Assembly: GCF_007109225.1 (NCBI RefSeq) | Contig: NZ_VJZK01000003.1 | Coordinates: forward strand, 186,001-250,000 | Direction of reading: 5' to 3' | DNA length: 64,000 nt | Source of the DNA: Flavobacterium sp. GT3R68 | GTDB taxonomy: Bacteria > Bacteroidota > Bacteroidia > Flavobacteriales > Flavobacteriaceae | Shown: piece after piece, positions 44,719 through 53,160 of the stretch | How the letters are laid out: each line of letters begins with the position of its first letter | Position numbering within the stretch: the first letter of the stretch is position 1 | The notes under the pieces: generated by a model | Told to the model about the DNA's origin: nothing | What the model saw: only the letters and a program-made list of their open reading frames with translations | Databases searched by the model: none | Program-made: the position numbers and the translations under genes

Positions 44719-45408
44719 ATGAGAAAAGTACTTTTGGCCGAAGATGATTTTGATTTTGCAAGTGTACTCAAGCAATATTTAGAGCTCTATGACTACACTG
44801 TTACTTGGGCAAAAACCGGTGAAGAAGCATTGTCCATTTTTAAAAAACAAACCTTCAATATTTGTGTTTTTGATGTGATGATGCCAAAAATGGACGGATT
44901 TACATTAGCCGAAAAAATCATAACTCTTAATCCTGAGATTCCATTTGTTTTTTTAATTGCGAGAAAATTAAAGGAAGATAAAATAATAGGCTTAAAACTC
45001 GGCGCCGATGATTATATCGTGAAACCTTTTGAAGCTGATGAATTGGTTTTACGTTTGAATAACATTTTGAAAAGAAGTGAACCAAAAATTTATGCAATAA
45101 ATCCGATCGCAGAAATTCCGATTGGAAATTATATTTTCAATCCTGCCCGCTTAGAATTAAAACTTGCAAACCATACCCAACGCTTGACGGAAAAAGAGGT
45201 TGCATTGATTGTATTTCTTTTTAAAAATAAAAACCAATTAATCAAACGCAATGAAATTTTACAAGCCGTTTGGAGTAATGAAGATTTCTTTTCGGGAAGA
45301 AGTATGGATGTTTTTATCAGTCGGTTGCGAAAATATTTGAAAGACGATATCCGAATCAGCATTGAAAGTATTCGAAATATTGGATTGGAATTTAGAATAA
45401 TTGACTAA
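44719..45408 (+). CDS. OmpR/PhoB-family response regulator
   Basis: A 229-aa regulator: receiver domain (1-120) with acidic pocket EDD, phospho-acceptor Asp52 in FDVMMPKMDGF and Lys102 in DDYIVKPF, then a winged-helix DNA-binding domain (about 130-228, with LTEKEVALIVFLFKNKNQLIKR and SRLRKYL). The conserved switch Thr/Ser expected in the FLTA motif is Ile80 (FLIARKLKED), an unusual change at a residue needed for the usual phospho-switch. It is the second gene of the kinase operon and is expected to bind direct repeats such as those at 43265-43293. Confidence 0.93.
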   Translation: MRKVLLAEDDFDFASVLKQYLELYDYTVTWAKTGEEALSIFKKQTFNICVFDVMMPKMDGFTLAEKIITLNPEIPFVFLIARKLKEDKIIGLKLGADDYIVKPFEADELVLRLNNILKRSEPKIYAINPIAEIPIGNYIFNPARLELKLANHTQRLTEKEVALIVFLFKNKNQLIKRNEILQAVWSNEDFFSGRSMDVFISRLRKYLKDDIRISIESIRNIGLEFRIID

Positions 45409-45415
45409 ATAAATA

Positions 45416-45814
45416 TTAATCAATCTCTTTATTATCTGCGGCAGCAATTACAATCAGGGCAAAAATCAGCGCCACGCTGTATTCCATGCCACCGGTTCCG
45501 TGTTCACCGACAAACCAGCCGAGTTGCGCATGAATGATTGCTATTCCGATTAAAAGCATCAGAATAAAACCCAGTGCGATCCATTTTGTAAAATAACCCA
45601 ATAGCATTGTCAGGCCTCCCATTATTTCAAACAATGTGATGGCCCATACTGTTGCGGTACTCATTATAAAACCTTTCTCTGCAAGAAAACCCGCAAATTG
45701 ATTTATGGTTCCGTTGCTTATATGGACAACAGCATGCGCTATGAATAATATTGCGACAACCACTCTCAACAAAACAAGAGCATTATTTAAGGTGATAAAA
45801 GGAAACTTTTTCAT
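45416..45814 (-). CDS. DoxX family membrane protein
   Basis: A 132-aa protein with four predicted transmembrane helices and the DoxX-like start LLRVVVAILFIAHAVVHI. It contains an ELxGG-like ALFEIMGGLTMLLGYFTKW segment conserved in the family. Role unknown; DoxX proteins are linked to quinone or thiol redox in some bacteria. Its end lies 7 bp from the stop of the convergent response-regulator gene, with no room for a separate terminator. Confidence 0.82.
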   Translation of the reverse strand: MKKFPFITLNNALVLLRVVVAILFIAHAVVHISNGTINQFAGFLAEKGFIMSTATVWAITLFEIMGGLTMLLGYFTKWIALGFILMLLIGIAIIHAQLGWFVGEHGTGGMEYSVALIFALIVIAAADNKEID

Positions 45815-45859
45815 GAGGAATTTAAATACGGAATTGGATATGTACTTATAAAAAAAAAT

Positions 45860-46173
45860 GCAGACCTATAAGCCGGGTTCTGTATCCTGATTGCTCAGAA
45901 TCCTTATCATTTATCTAGTCACGCCATTACTGGCATGATCAATCTTTCTACCCTTCAGCAACGGGCGAGTAACCCTTAAATGCTGATATACTTGAAATTT
46001 CACCGCATAGAGTTTACCTGGTTTCACTACAGCATTACCTGTACATACTTTCTGTTGCACTTGTCCTAATCACGCCTTGCGACTTGACCGACGGGTGTTA
46101 CCCGCTATGCTACTCTTTGGTGTCCGGACTTTCCTCCCTTATGATTGCTCAAAACGGCGATAAGGCGGTCTGC
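45860..46173 (-). ncRNA. rnpB: RNase P RNA (class A)
   Basis: The catalytic RNA of RNase P, which matures tRNA 5' ends. On the minus strand the conserved GAGGAAAGTCC (46126-46136) lies near the 5' end and ACAGAACCCGGCTTAT (45868-45883) near the 3' end. The ends pair as helix P1: GCAGACC at 46167-46173 with GGTCTGC at 45860-45866. Its length, about 314 nt, fits. A T-run follows the 3' end. A perfect -7 box at 46178-46185 sets the 5' end near 46173. Confidence 0.95.
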
Positions 46174-46177
46174 GGTG

Positions 46178-46185
46178 CAAACTTA
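46178..46185 (-). promoter_or_regulatory. -7 element of rnpB
   Basis: The minus strand reads TAAGTTTG followed by C, a perfect TAnnTTTGC, a few bases before the P1 helix. Confidence 0.6.
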
Positions 46186-46253
46186 CGACTTTTAACTGTT
46201 GGAATTTTACTGTCAGGGACATACTTTAACATCCTATTACAAAAAATAAAAAA

Positions 46254-46261
46254 TAAATTTG
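46254..46261 (+). promoter_or_regulatory. -7 element of the small-protein/topoisomerase operon
   Basis: TAAATTTG is a perfect TAnnTTTG, 36 bp before ATG 46298. Confidence 0.5.
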
Positions 46262-46297
46262 GTATCTTTAGGGAACTAACCAAAAAAATCTTCTATT

Positions 46298-46606
46298 ATG
46301 AAACGCATGTATCATTATGCCACAGTTTCTGATGCCTTAACCGAATTGGGGGAAAAAGGATATACTACCGATTTTAATCTCAAAGAGGAGGACATCATTA
46401 CTAATTCACTTCATTACGAAATTGAACATGTTTACCGTTACGAAGGCAATTCTGATCCCGGTGACGAAGCGGTAGTATACGGCATTAAAGCGACTTCCGG
46501 GGAGAAAGGCGTATTTGTAGCCGGATTTGCAGCTTCGGACAGTGAAGCCGCACAGGTACTGAATGAGATGAGTATTCGAGGAAGAGAGAATGCCGAATCA
46601 AATTAA
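46298..46606 (+). CDS. Conserved small protein of unknown function
   Basis: A 102-aa acidic, soluble protein (YHYATVSDALTELGEKGYTTDFNL near the start) of a type common in Bacteroidota. I recall database entries labelled phosphoribosylpyrophosphate synthetase for such proteins, but no PRPP-synthase motif is present and the protein is far too short. The sequence ends with a helix-like segment, EAAQVLNEMSIRG. It precedes the topoisomerase IB gene by 5 bp, implying cotranscription. An internal Met at residue 4 is an alternative start. Confidence 0.75.
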   Translation: MKRMYHYATVSDALTELGEKGYTTDFNLKEEDIITNSLHYEIEHVYRYEGNSDPGDEAVVYGIKATSGEKGVFVAGFAASDSEAAQVLNEMSIRGRENAESN

Positions 46607-46611
46607 CGATA

Positions 46612-47685
46612 ATGAACAGATTACAATCCAAACTTGAAAAAATAGGGCGTAATCACATCACTACAGCGAAAGCCGCCGGACTGCGCTATGTAGCAAATTC
46701 TAATAATGGATTTTCCAGGGAAAGAACAAAATGGGGTTTCAAATTTGTTGATGAAAACAAGAATGATCTTCAGGAAGAGTATTTGGAACGCATTCAGAAA
46801 TTAGTAATTCCGCCCGCGTGGGAAAACGTCTGGATTTCACCTTATGACAACGGACATTTACAGGCCACCGGTATCGATACCAAAGGAAGAAAACAATACC
46901 TCTACCACCCTAGCTGGAATACCATCCGGAACCAATCCAAATTTTACCGGTTATTGGATTTCGCCAAAGTTTTACCATCAATACGCAAACAGGTTGAAAA
47001 GGATCTCCACAAAAAAGGGCTGCCTTATACTAAAGTGGTGGCTTTAGTGGTGAAACTTTTAGAAATTACCAATATCCGAGTTGGGAATGATGCTTACAAA
47101 AAATTATATGGTTCTTTTGGCTTGACCACATTACAGGACAAACATGTAAAAGCTGAGAAATCTAGTATCTACTTTGATTTTGTGGGCAAAAAAGGAATTA
47201 AACACCGAATTAGTTTAAAAAGCAAGCGACTGGTTAATCTTGTAAAAAAATGCAAAGACATCCCGGGTCAGGATTTATTCCAATATTATGATGATAATGG
47301 AGAGAGCCACGCCATTGGCTCAGCCGATATCAATAATTACCTGAAAGAAGTCACCAACCAAGATTTTACCGCCAAAGATTTTAGGGTATGGGCTGGAAGT
47401 GTCAATGCCTTTTGTGCGTTCCTGGATTCCAAATGCCCCGAAAATATTACCGAATGCAAACGCAAAATAGTGGAAGTATTAGATACCGTATCGTCGAAAT
47501 TGGGTAATACCAGAACGGTTTGCAAAAAATATTATATTCACCCCACTGTAATCAACTCTTACGAAAAAGGTTCTATCTGGAACTACAAAAGTAAAAGTAA
47601 AAGTAAAAGTACTAAATTTTCACCGGAAGAATTCGCATTAATCAAACTGTTAGAAAAAGAGACGGTTTCCGGATTTTCATCGTAA
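46612..47685 (+). CDS. DNA topoisomerase IB (poxvirus/eukaryote-like)
   Basis: A 357-aa type IB topoisomerase that relaxes supercoils by nicking one strand through a 3'-phosphotyrosine. The N-terminal domain (GLRYVANSNNGFSRER to PPAWENVWISPYDNGHLQATG) and the catalytic domain are present: IRVGNDAYKK, FRVWAGSVNA (usually FRTWAGT) and LGNTRTVCKKYYIHP with the nucleophile Tyr308. A hexanucleotide microsatellite near the end encodes a Lys-Ser tetrad. Bacterial homologues are sporadic and thought to have spread by transfer. It overlaps no other gene and follows the small protein gene in an operon. Confidence 0.93.
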   Translation: MNRLQSKLEKIGRNHITTAKAAGLRYVANSNNGFSRERTKWGFKFVDENKNDLQEEYLERIQKLVIPPAWENVWISPYDNGHLQATGIDTKGRKQYLYHPSWNTIRNQSKFYRLLDFAKVLPSIRKQVEKDLHKKGLPYTKVVALVVKLLEITNIRVGNDAYKKLYGSFGLTTLQDKHVKAEKSSIYFDFVGKKGIKHRISLKSKRLVNLVKKCKDIPGQDLFQYYDDNGESHAIGSADINNYLKEVTNQDFTAKDFRVWAGSVNAFCAFLDSKCPENITECKRKIVEVLDTVSSKLGNTRTVCKKYYIHPTVINSYEKGSIWNYKSKSKSKSTKFSPEEFALIKLLEKETVSGFSS

Positions 47686-47778
47686 TCCCAACCACAAATC
47701 AAAATTGTAATCATAATTTTAGCAATAAAAAGTCCCAGATTTTACTATTTAAATTTTTAGAAGTTTAAATTTTAAAGT

Positions 47779-47786
47779 TATATTTG
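47779..47786 (+). promoter_or_regulatory. -7 element of dnaX
   Basis: TATATTTG is a perfect TAnnTTTG, 17 bp before ATG 47803. Confidence 0.55.
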
Positions 47787-47802
47787 TGACCAATAAATTT
47801 CT

Positions 47803-48888
47803 ATGGAACAGTTTGTCGTTTCGGCCCGTAAATATCGTCCTCAAACATTTAAAGATGTTGTGGGACAGTTGGCTATTACGAACACTTTACTTAATGCCAT
47901 AGAAACGAATCATCTTGCTTCTGCCCTGCTTTTTACAGGTCCGCGTGGTGTAGGTAAAACGACGTGCGCGCGTATTTTAGCCCGTAAAATCAACCAGCCC
48001 GGTTATGATGATCCCAATGAGGATTTTGCTTTCAATGTATTTGAATTGGATGCGGCTTCTAACAACTCTGTGGATGACATCCGTAACCTGATTGACCAGG
48101 TTCGTATTCCGCCACAAACGGGTAAATTTAAAGTCTATATTATTGACGAGGTCCACATGTTATCTTCGGCAGCCTTTAATGCTTTTCTGAAAACATTGGA
48201 AGAGCCGCCAAAACATGCCATTTTCATTTTGGCTACGACCGAAAAACATAAAATCATTCCGACCATTTTATCCCGTTGCCAGATTTTTGATTTCAAAAGA
48301 ATCACGGTAAAAGATGCAAAGGAACATTTAGCCGAAGTAGCACAAAGTCAAGGTGTTATTTGTGAAGACGATGCATTACATATTATTGCGCAAAAAGCAG
48401 ATGGAGCGATGCGTGATGCGCTGTCGATTTTTGACAGGGTAGTTTCGTATTGTGGCAATAACCTGACGCGTCAGGCTGTGACTGAAAACCTTAATGTTTT
48501 AGATTATGAAACCTATATTACGGTAACCGATTTAATTTTGGAGAATAAAATTCCTGAAATTTTAATGGCCTATAATGATATTCTTTCGAAAGGTTTTGAC
48601 GGACATCATTTTGTTGCCGGATTAGCTTCTCATTTTAGGGATTTATTGGTTTGTAAAACTCCTTCCACCTTATCATTATTGGAAGCCGGTGAACAGGCCC
48701 AACTATTATATGCAACCCAATCCCAAAAAACATCTCAGGAGTTTTTGCTGAAAGGAATTGAAATTGCCAATGATTGTGATTTGAAATATAAAGTAAGTCA
48801 AAACCAGCGATTACTCGTCGAACTTTGCCTAATGCAGTTAGCCTCTATCACTTTTGATGGAGAAAAAAAAAAGTTGACGCCTATATAA
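47803..48888 (+). CDS. dnaX: DNA polymerase III gamma/tau subunit, frame-0 (short) product
   Basis: A 361-aa AAA+ clamp-loader protein. Zinc-less or reduced Cys pattern aside, it shows YRPQTFKDVVGQ, Walker A GPRGVGKTTCARIL, Walker B IDEVHMLSSAAFNAFLKTLEEPP, sensor 1 ATTEKHKIIPTILSRCQ and sensor 2 GAMRDALSIFDR, and domain III to about residue 350. Frame 0 ends in TAA at 48886-48888, a few codons after ten consecutive A residues (48863-48872). The continuation of DnaX lies in the -1 frame to 49517 (a 571-aa tau-like product). This short form would be gamma-like. Whether it is made in cells, or whether one A is missing from the sequence, cannot be decided here. Start ATG fits homologues. Confidence 0.88.
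   Translation: MEQFVVSARKYRPQTFKDVVGQLAITNTLLNAIETNHLASALLFTGPRGVGKTTCARILARKINQPGYDDPNEDFAFNVFELDAASNNSVDDIRNLIDQVRIPPQTGKFKVYIIDEVHMLSSAAFNAFLKTLEEPPKHAIFILATTEKHKIIPTILSRCQIFDFKRITVKDAKEHLAEVAQSQGVICEDDALHIIAQKADGAMRDALSIFDRVVSYCGNNLTRQAVTENLNVLDYETYITVTDLILENKIPEILMAYNDILSKGFDGHHFVAGLASHFRDLLVCKTPSTLSLLEAGEQAQLLYATQSQKTSQEFLLKGIEIANDCDLKYKVSQNQRLLVELCLMQLASITFDGEKKKLTPI
48863..48873 (+). other. dnaX: Putative dnaX slippage site (A10 followed by G)
   Basis: Ten A residues then G. In frame 0 the last codons are AAA (48868) and AAG (48871), so the heptamer A AAA AAG at 48867-48873 is in the classical -1 slippery phase, as in E. coli dnaX. A run this long is also a transcriptional slippage site, as in Thermus dnaX. 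I saw no strong stem-loop after it. Confidence 0.6.
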
Positions 48889-49517
48889 TCCCTCCTACTT
48901 ATTTTAGAAAAAACGATTATTCAATTGTGGTGGAAACCAAACCAATTGAATCAATTCCTGTTGTTGAAAATCTGTCAAATTCCGTTGTAAAAGTTTCTGA
49001 ACCAGTAGCTATTGAAACTCCTACAGTTCCAAAAATCCCTGTTTCGAATTCGACTGAAGTAAAAGTTTCGGCTCTGTCATTGGCCAGTATCCGTGCCAAA
49101 AGGGAACTTCAGGAAACAAGTAAATTGCTTACAAAAGAGGAAACACATCTCCCTGCTGAAGACTTTACCGAAACCGATATGTTATTGCAATGGAATAAAT
49201 ATGCTCAGCGTTTAGGGGATAAAGGACATAAAATCATGGAATCTTTGCTGTTGATAAACGATCCCGTTTTGAAAGGAACAGCTATCACATTGGAATTACC
49301 AAATGAAGGTTCTAAAATTGATTTTGAAACAGAAAAGCACGGTTTGTTAGGTCATTTGCGAAGCCACCTGCACAATCATAAGATCACCATCGAAGTTATT
49401 GTCAATGAAGCTGTTGAAACCAAGCAAGCTTTTACGACACAGGAAAAATACAATCGTTTGTGTGAAAAGAATCCAAATTTAGAAATTTTGAGAAAGACGT
49501 TTGATTTGGACATTTAA
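48873..49517 (+). CDS. dnaX: dnaX tau-specific C-terminal part (-1 frame)
   Basis: This frame has no normal start of its own (only a GTG at 48927). Read from the slippage site it gives 214 residues beginning VDAYIIPPTYFRK, a continuation expected for DnaX after domain III, then a Pro/Val/Glu-rich linker (about 48920-49060). A folded C-terminal domain follows (FTETDMLLQWNKYAQRLGDKGHKIMESLLL), as in other Bacteroidota DnaX proteins; it is the part that would contact polymerase and helicase. Joined with frame 0 at codon 357 the product is 571 aa. The stop is 4 bp from the convergent TMEM175 gene. Confidence 0.8.
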   Translation, partial: VDAYIIPPTYFRKNDYSIVVETKPIESIPVVENLSNSVVKVSEPVAIETPTVPKIPVSNSTEVKVSALSLASIRAKRELQETSKLLTKEETHLPAEDFTETDMLLQWNKYAQRLGDKGHKIMESLLLINDPVLKGTAITLELPNEGSKIDFETEKHGLLGHLRSHLHNHKITIEVIVNEAVETKQAFTTQEKYNRLCEKNPNLEILRKTFDLDI

Positions 49518-49521
49518 CAAA

Positions 49522-50103
49522 TTATTCCTTTTCTGCACTTATTGTTCTTTCAATCCTTTTATCCGGAACAAGCCAAATCAACGCTACTAAAATATACATA
49601 GCCCCGGAAACCCATCCATTATAGAATGAAAATGCGATGCCGGTTAAATATAAAATAGGTGAAATTTTTCCTTTTATATCCTTACCTAAAGCTTTAGCCA
49701 AGATATTATTTTCCTTGCTGGCAGTAACCTGATATTGCAAAATCGTGTAGGCGATGGCGGCCATAAAAAGTACAATACCATATAAAGTCATCGTGGCTTT
49801 TGCAAAATGATTTTCTCCCATCCAGCCAGTCGTAATAGGAACTAAAGACAGCCAAAAAAGCAAATGAAGATTGGCCCAAAGGATTTTTCCATTTATTTTT
49901 GAGGCGCTCTGCAGCATATGATGATGATTATTCCAATAAATTCCGAGGTAGATGAAACTTAAAACATAACTCAAGAAAATAGGATATAATTTTAGAAGTG
50001 CATCGAAAGTATCTCCTTCAGGAACTTTAATTTCCAAAACCATAATGGTGATGATTATGGCCAAAACGCCATCACTAAATGCCTCCAAGCGCGTTTTATT
50101 CAT
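49522..50103 (-). CDS. TMEM175/DUF1211 family membrane protein (possible K+ channel)
   Basis: A 193-aa protein with about six transmembrane helices. The family signature is the start RLEAFSDGVLAIIITIMVLEI (FSDG motif in helix 1), which lines the pore in TMEM175 channels. Bacterial TMEM175 proteins form leak K+ channels as tetramers with a single repeat per subunit, as here. It is the last gene of the polyphosphate operon, 10 bp after the Ppx/GppA gene. The DUF1211 assignment is firm; K+ conduction is inferred. Confidence 0.88.
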   Translation of the reverse strand: MNKTRLEAFSDGVLAIIITIMVLEIKVPEGDTFDALLKLYPIFLSYVLSFIYLGIYWNNHHHMLQSASKINGKILWANLHLLFWLSLVPITTGWMGENHFAKATMTLYGIVLFMAAIAYTILQYQVTASKENNILAKALGKDIKGKISPILYLTGIAFSFYNGWVSGAMYILVALIWLVPDKRIERTISAEKE

Positions 50104-50113
50104 TTATTAAAAT

Positions 50114-51004
50114 TTAAATTTTCCCGTAATACAATGCTTTTACAATTCCGTCCGAAAGTCCAATTTTTGGAACATAAATATGTCTGGCGCCACTCCATTT
50201 CATTGCGTTTAGATAGACGCGAATGGCTGGTATGATTACGTCGGCACGGTCAACGTTTAGTCCCAATTCGGTAATTCGTTGTTCGTAAGTAAGCGAATTC
50301 AAAAATGCATATTGCGAATTCATATAAATATAGGACAACGGCTTTTCTTGTGTTTTGCCCGACATCTTAAAGATTTTATTGATGTTACCACCAGAACCAA
50401 TTAAAGTAATCTGGTCATAATCGGCTGTATTGGTCCGAATCCATTTTTCAATTTCATTCCATACAATTTCATTCACCACCTCATTCAGCAGTCGAACGGT
50501 TCCGGCTTTGAAGGATTTTGACGCAATCATTTTTCCGTTTGAAAACAATGAGAATTCGGTACTCCCTCCACCAACATCCACATATAGATAGGTCTGATCC
50601 GTTTTTAATAGATAATGTAAATCGGTTGAAGCAATAATGGCGGCTTCTTTTTTACCGTCAATGATCTCAATTTTTATATCGGATTTTTTCTTGACAATTT
50701 CCACTACTTCCTTACCGTTGTAGGCTTCCCTCATGGCTGAAGTGGCGCAGGCCATATATTTTTCGACCTTATGCACTTTCATCAAAAGCTTGAAAGCTTT
50801 CATCGCATCGACCATTCGTTCAATGTTTTCTTCCGATATTTCACCAACAGTAAACGCATCCTGACCCAAACGGATTGGCACCCGAACCAGAGCGCTCTTG
50901 CTAAACTGCGTTTCTTTGCCTTCTTCCTCTATAATATTGGCAACAAGGAGCCGCATCGCATTGGAACCGATATCTATTGCCGCATATTTTTTTATTGAAA
51001 TCAT
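50114..51004 (-). CDS. ppx: Ppx/GppA family exopolyphosphatase
   Basis: A 296-aa ASKHA-fold phosphatase that removes terminal phosphates from polyphosphate (and possibly from pppGpp). The phosphate loops are visible: AAIDIGSNAMRLLV at the start and YVDVGGGSTEFSLF, with GSGGNINKI. It consists only of the N-terminal catalytic domain (300-aa class), lacking the HD-like C-terminal domain of E. coli Ppx. It lies 41 bp after ppk1, so synthesis and degradation of polyphosphate are encoded in one operon. Confidence 0.93.
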   Translation of the reverse strand: MISIKKYAAIDIGSNAMRLLVANIIEEEGKETQFSKSALVRVPIRLGQDAFTVGEISEENIERMVDAMKAFKLLMKVHKVEKYMACATSAMREAYNGKEVVEIVKKKSDIKIEIIDGKKEAAIIASTDLHYLLKTDQTYLYVDVGGGSTEFSLFSNGKMIASKSFKAGTVRLLNEVVNEIVWNEIEKWIRTNTADYDQITLIGSGGNINKIFKMSGKTQEKPLSYIYMNSQYAFLNSLTYEQRITELGLNVDRADVIIPAIRVYLNAMKWSGARHIYVPKIGLSDGIVKALYYGKI

Positions 51005-51045
51005 CCTTTGATTTATCCGTTGAACGGTTTTATATATTTAATAAT

Positions 51046-53160
51046 TTATAGATGTTCCGTAATTACGTCCAGTTTATCCAGATAGTAATTATACATTTCG
51101 AGTTGGGCCCTGAATACTTGATCTTTGCCTTGTGCCTTATATTTATTGTCTAATTTTTCGGAATGCCATCTGGCTTTAACATTTCCTTTCCAGCCGATAT
51201 CGAAAGAATCAATCAGTTCTTTTTTGATGTCCTTATCGTAAATCGGGCAGGTCACTTCTACCCTTCCGTCAATGTTTCGAGTCATAAAATCAGCTGAAGA
51301 TATAAATACTTCCGGATCACCTCCATTTCCAAAAATGTAAACTCTGGAATGTTCCAAGAAATTATCGACAATACTGATGGCTTCAATATTTTCACTCATT
51401 CCTTTTAGTCCAGGTATTAACGAACATATACCACGTATTTGCAACTGAATTTTGACACCCGCTTTACTGGCATCATATAATTTATCAATGATTTGAAAAT
51501 CGGATAGACTGTTCATTTTTAACTTTATAAATGCTTCCTTTCCTAAGATGGCATTCGTTATTTCGCGATCGATTAATCTATAAAATCGGGATCGTGTATA
51601 ATGCGGGGAAACAATCAAATGTTTGTACCGGTGCACTCTATAATTCACATCAAAGAATTCAAAAATTTTGGAAACATCCCTCAATATCTGCTGATGGCTG
51701 GTAAAAAGAGTAACATCCGTATACACTTTTCCGGTAGCTTCATTAAAATTTCCTGTAGAGATTAATCCGTATCGTTTTAATTTCCCTTCTTCAATTCTTT
51801 CGATGAGACATATTTTACTATGTACTTTAAGGCCTTTTATCCCAAAAATAAGTTCTATCCCTTCCGTCTGCATTTGCTCCGCATAAGAAATATTGCTCGC
51901 CTCATCAAAACGGGCCTGAAGTTCGATTTGTACTGTAACTTTTTTTCCATTTTTGGCGGCGTTAATCAATGAACTGATAACCTGCGAATTTTTGGCCAAA
52001 CGATATAAAGTGATTTTTATAGCGGTAACCTTAGGATCAAGTGCCGCTTCTCTCAGGAATTTAATAATATATGAAAATGACTGATATGGCGCATTCACCA
52101 GATAATCTTTGTGGGCAATTTTGTTCAGGATACTTCCTTCAAGGCTTAATCCTTCCACTGGTAGCGGAATTTTTTGCTTGTAAACCAGATCATATCTTCC
52201 TAAATTCGGGAAATCCATATAATCACGTCTGTTATGATATCTTCCGCCCGGAATAATACTATCGGAAGCATCAATTCCCATATTGGCAAGGAAAAATTTC
52301 AGGGTATCTTTTCCAATAGACTGATCGTACACAAAGCGCACCGGTTCCCCGATTCGCCTATCCTTCACGCTGGTGGCAATCTTTTGCAACATACTCTTAC
52401 TCATGTCACTATCAATATCCAATTGGGCGTCACGGGTAATTTTTATCATGTGTGCCGTCACACTTTTATAATCAAAAATATTGAAAATACTGGACAGGTT
52501 ATACCGGATTACATCATCCAGAAGAATGATATATTGTTTATCTTTACTGGGGGGAAGTACTACGAACCGGTTAATGGTTTTTGGAATTTCGATAACTGCA
52601 TAACGTACTTCCGGCTTTTGTTTTACCAAACCTAACAACTTGGCTTTTTCATCGGCTTTCATTACCAGTTTTACAGCGAGATACCCCGAAGTGTCTTTCA
52701 ACAAAGGAAATTCCGCCAGATCGTTCAATATAATGGTAACTAATGCAGGACTCACCTTTTGGATAAAAAAATCTTTGATGAAATTTTCCTGTTCTTTTGA
52801 AACTTCATTTTCATTGATTATAAAAATATTTTCCTCTTCCAGTTTGTTTTCGATAATATTTAAAATCCGCAAACTTTCCGATTGCTGCTGAATTACAATC
52901 TCAGTAATATCTTTTACCAACTGCTTGGCGCTGACTCCTCCAAGAACTTTCTCTCCCGAGACACCAGACAAACTTAATCGTCGGATCGCGGCAAAACGGA
53001 CTCTGAAAAACTCATCTAAATTATTGGAAAAAATGCCCAGAAAACGGAACCGGTCTAATAAAGGCACATTTTCGTCGGCTGCTTCCTGTAAAACCCTGGC
53101 ATTAAATGCTAGCCAGCTTTTTTCTCTATCTATATATCTATAATCTCTTCCTTCGTTCAT
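51046..53160 (-). CDS. ppk1: Polyphosphate kinase 1
   Basis: A 704-aa enzyme that polymerises the gamma-phosphate of ATP into polyphosphate. Domain order fits: N domain (YIDREKSWLAFNARVLQEA), head domain, and two C-terminal phospholipase-D-like domains. The autophosphorylated His is H447 in KVHSKICLI, followed by YGLISTGNFNEATGKVYTD; a second conserved His is in EHSRVYIFGNGG. Its start overlaps the SixA-like gene's end by 4 bp, showing coupling. Polyphosphate serves as energy and phosphate store and stress factor. Confidence 0.97.
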   Translation of the reverse strand: MNEGRDYRYIDREKSWLAFNARVLQEAADENVPLLDRFRFLGIFSNNLDEFFRVRFAAIRRLSLSGVSGEKVLGGVSAKQLVKDITEIVIQQQSESLRILNIIENKLEEENIFIINENEVSKEQENFIKDFFIQKVSPALVTIILNDLAEFPLLKDTSGYLAVKLVMKADEKAKLLGLVKQKPEVRYAVIEIPKTINRFVVLPPSKDKQYIILLDDVIRYNLSSIFNIFDYKSVTAHMIKITRDAQLDIDSDMSKSMLQKIATSVKDRRIGEPVRFVYDQSIGKDTLKFFLANMGIDASDSIIPGGRYHNRRDYMDFPNLGRYDLVYKQKIPLPVEGLSLEGSILNKIAHKDYLVNAPYQSFSYIIKFLREAALDPKVTAIKITLYRLAKNSQVISSLINAAKNGKKVTVQIELQARFDEASNISYAEQMQTEGIELIFGIKGLKVHSKICLIERIEEGKLKRYGLISTGNFNEATGKVYTDVTLFTSHQQILRDVSKIFEFFDVNYRVHRYKHLIVSPHYTRSRFYRLIDREITNAILGKEAFIKLKMNSLSDFQIIDKLYDASKAGVKIQLQIRGICSLIPGLKGMSENIEAISIVDNFLEHSRVYIFGNGGDPEVFISSADFMTRNIDGRVEVTCPIYDKDIKKELIDSFDIGWKGNVKARWHSEKLDNKYKAQGKDQVFRAQLEMYNYYLDKLDVITEHL

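Noticed and set aside
45858-46190. Protein-coding frame 46084-46332 across the RNase P RNA region
   Set aside because: The sequence matches RNase P RNA landmarks and P1 pairing; the frame has no homology-like features.
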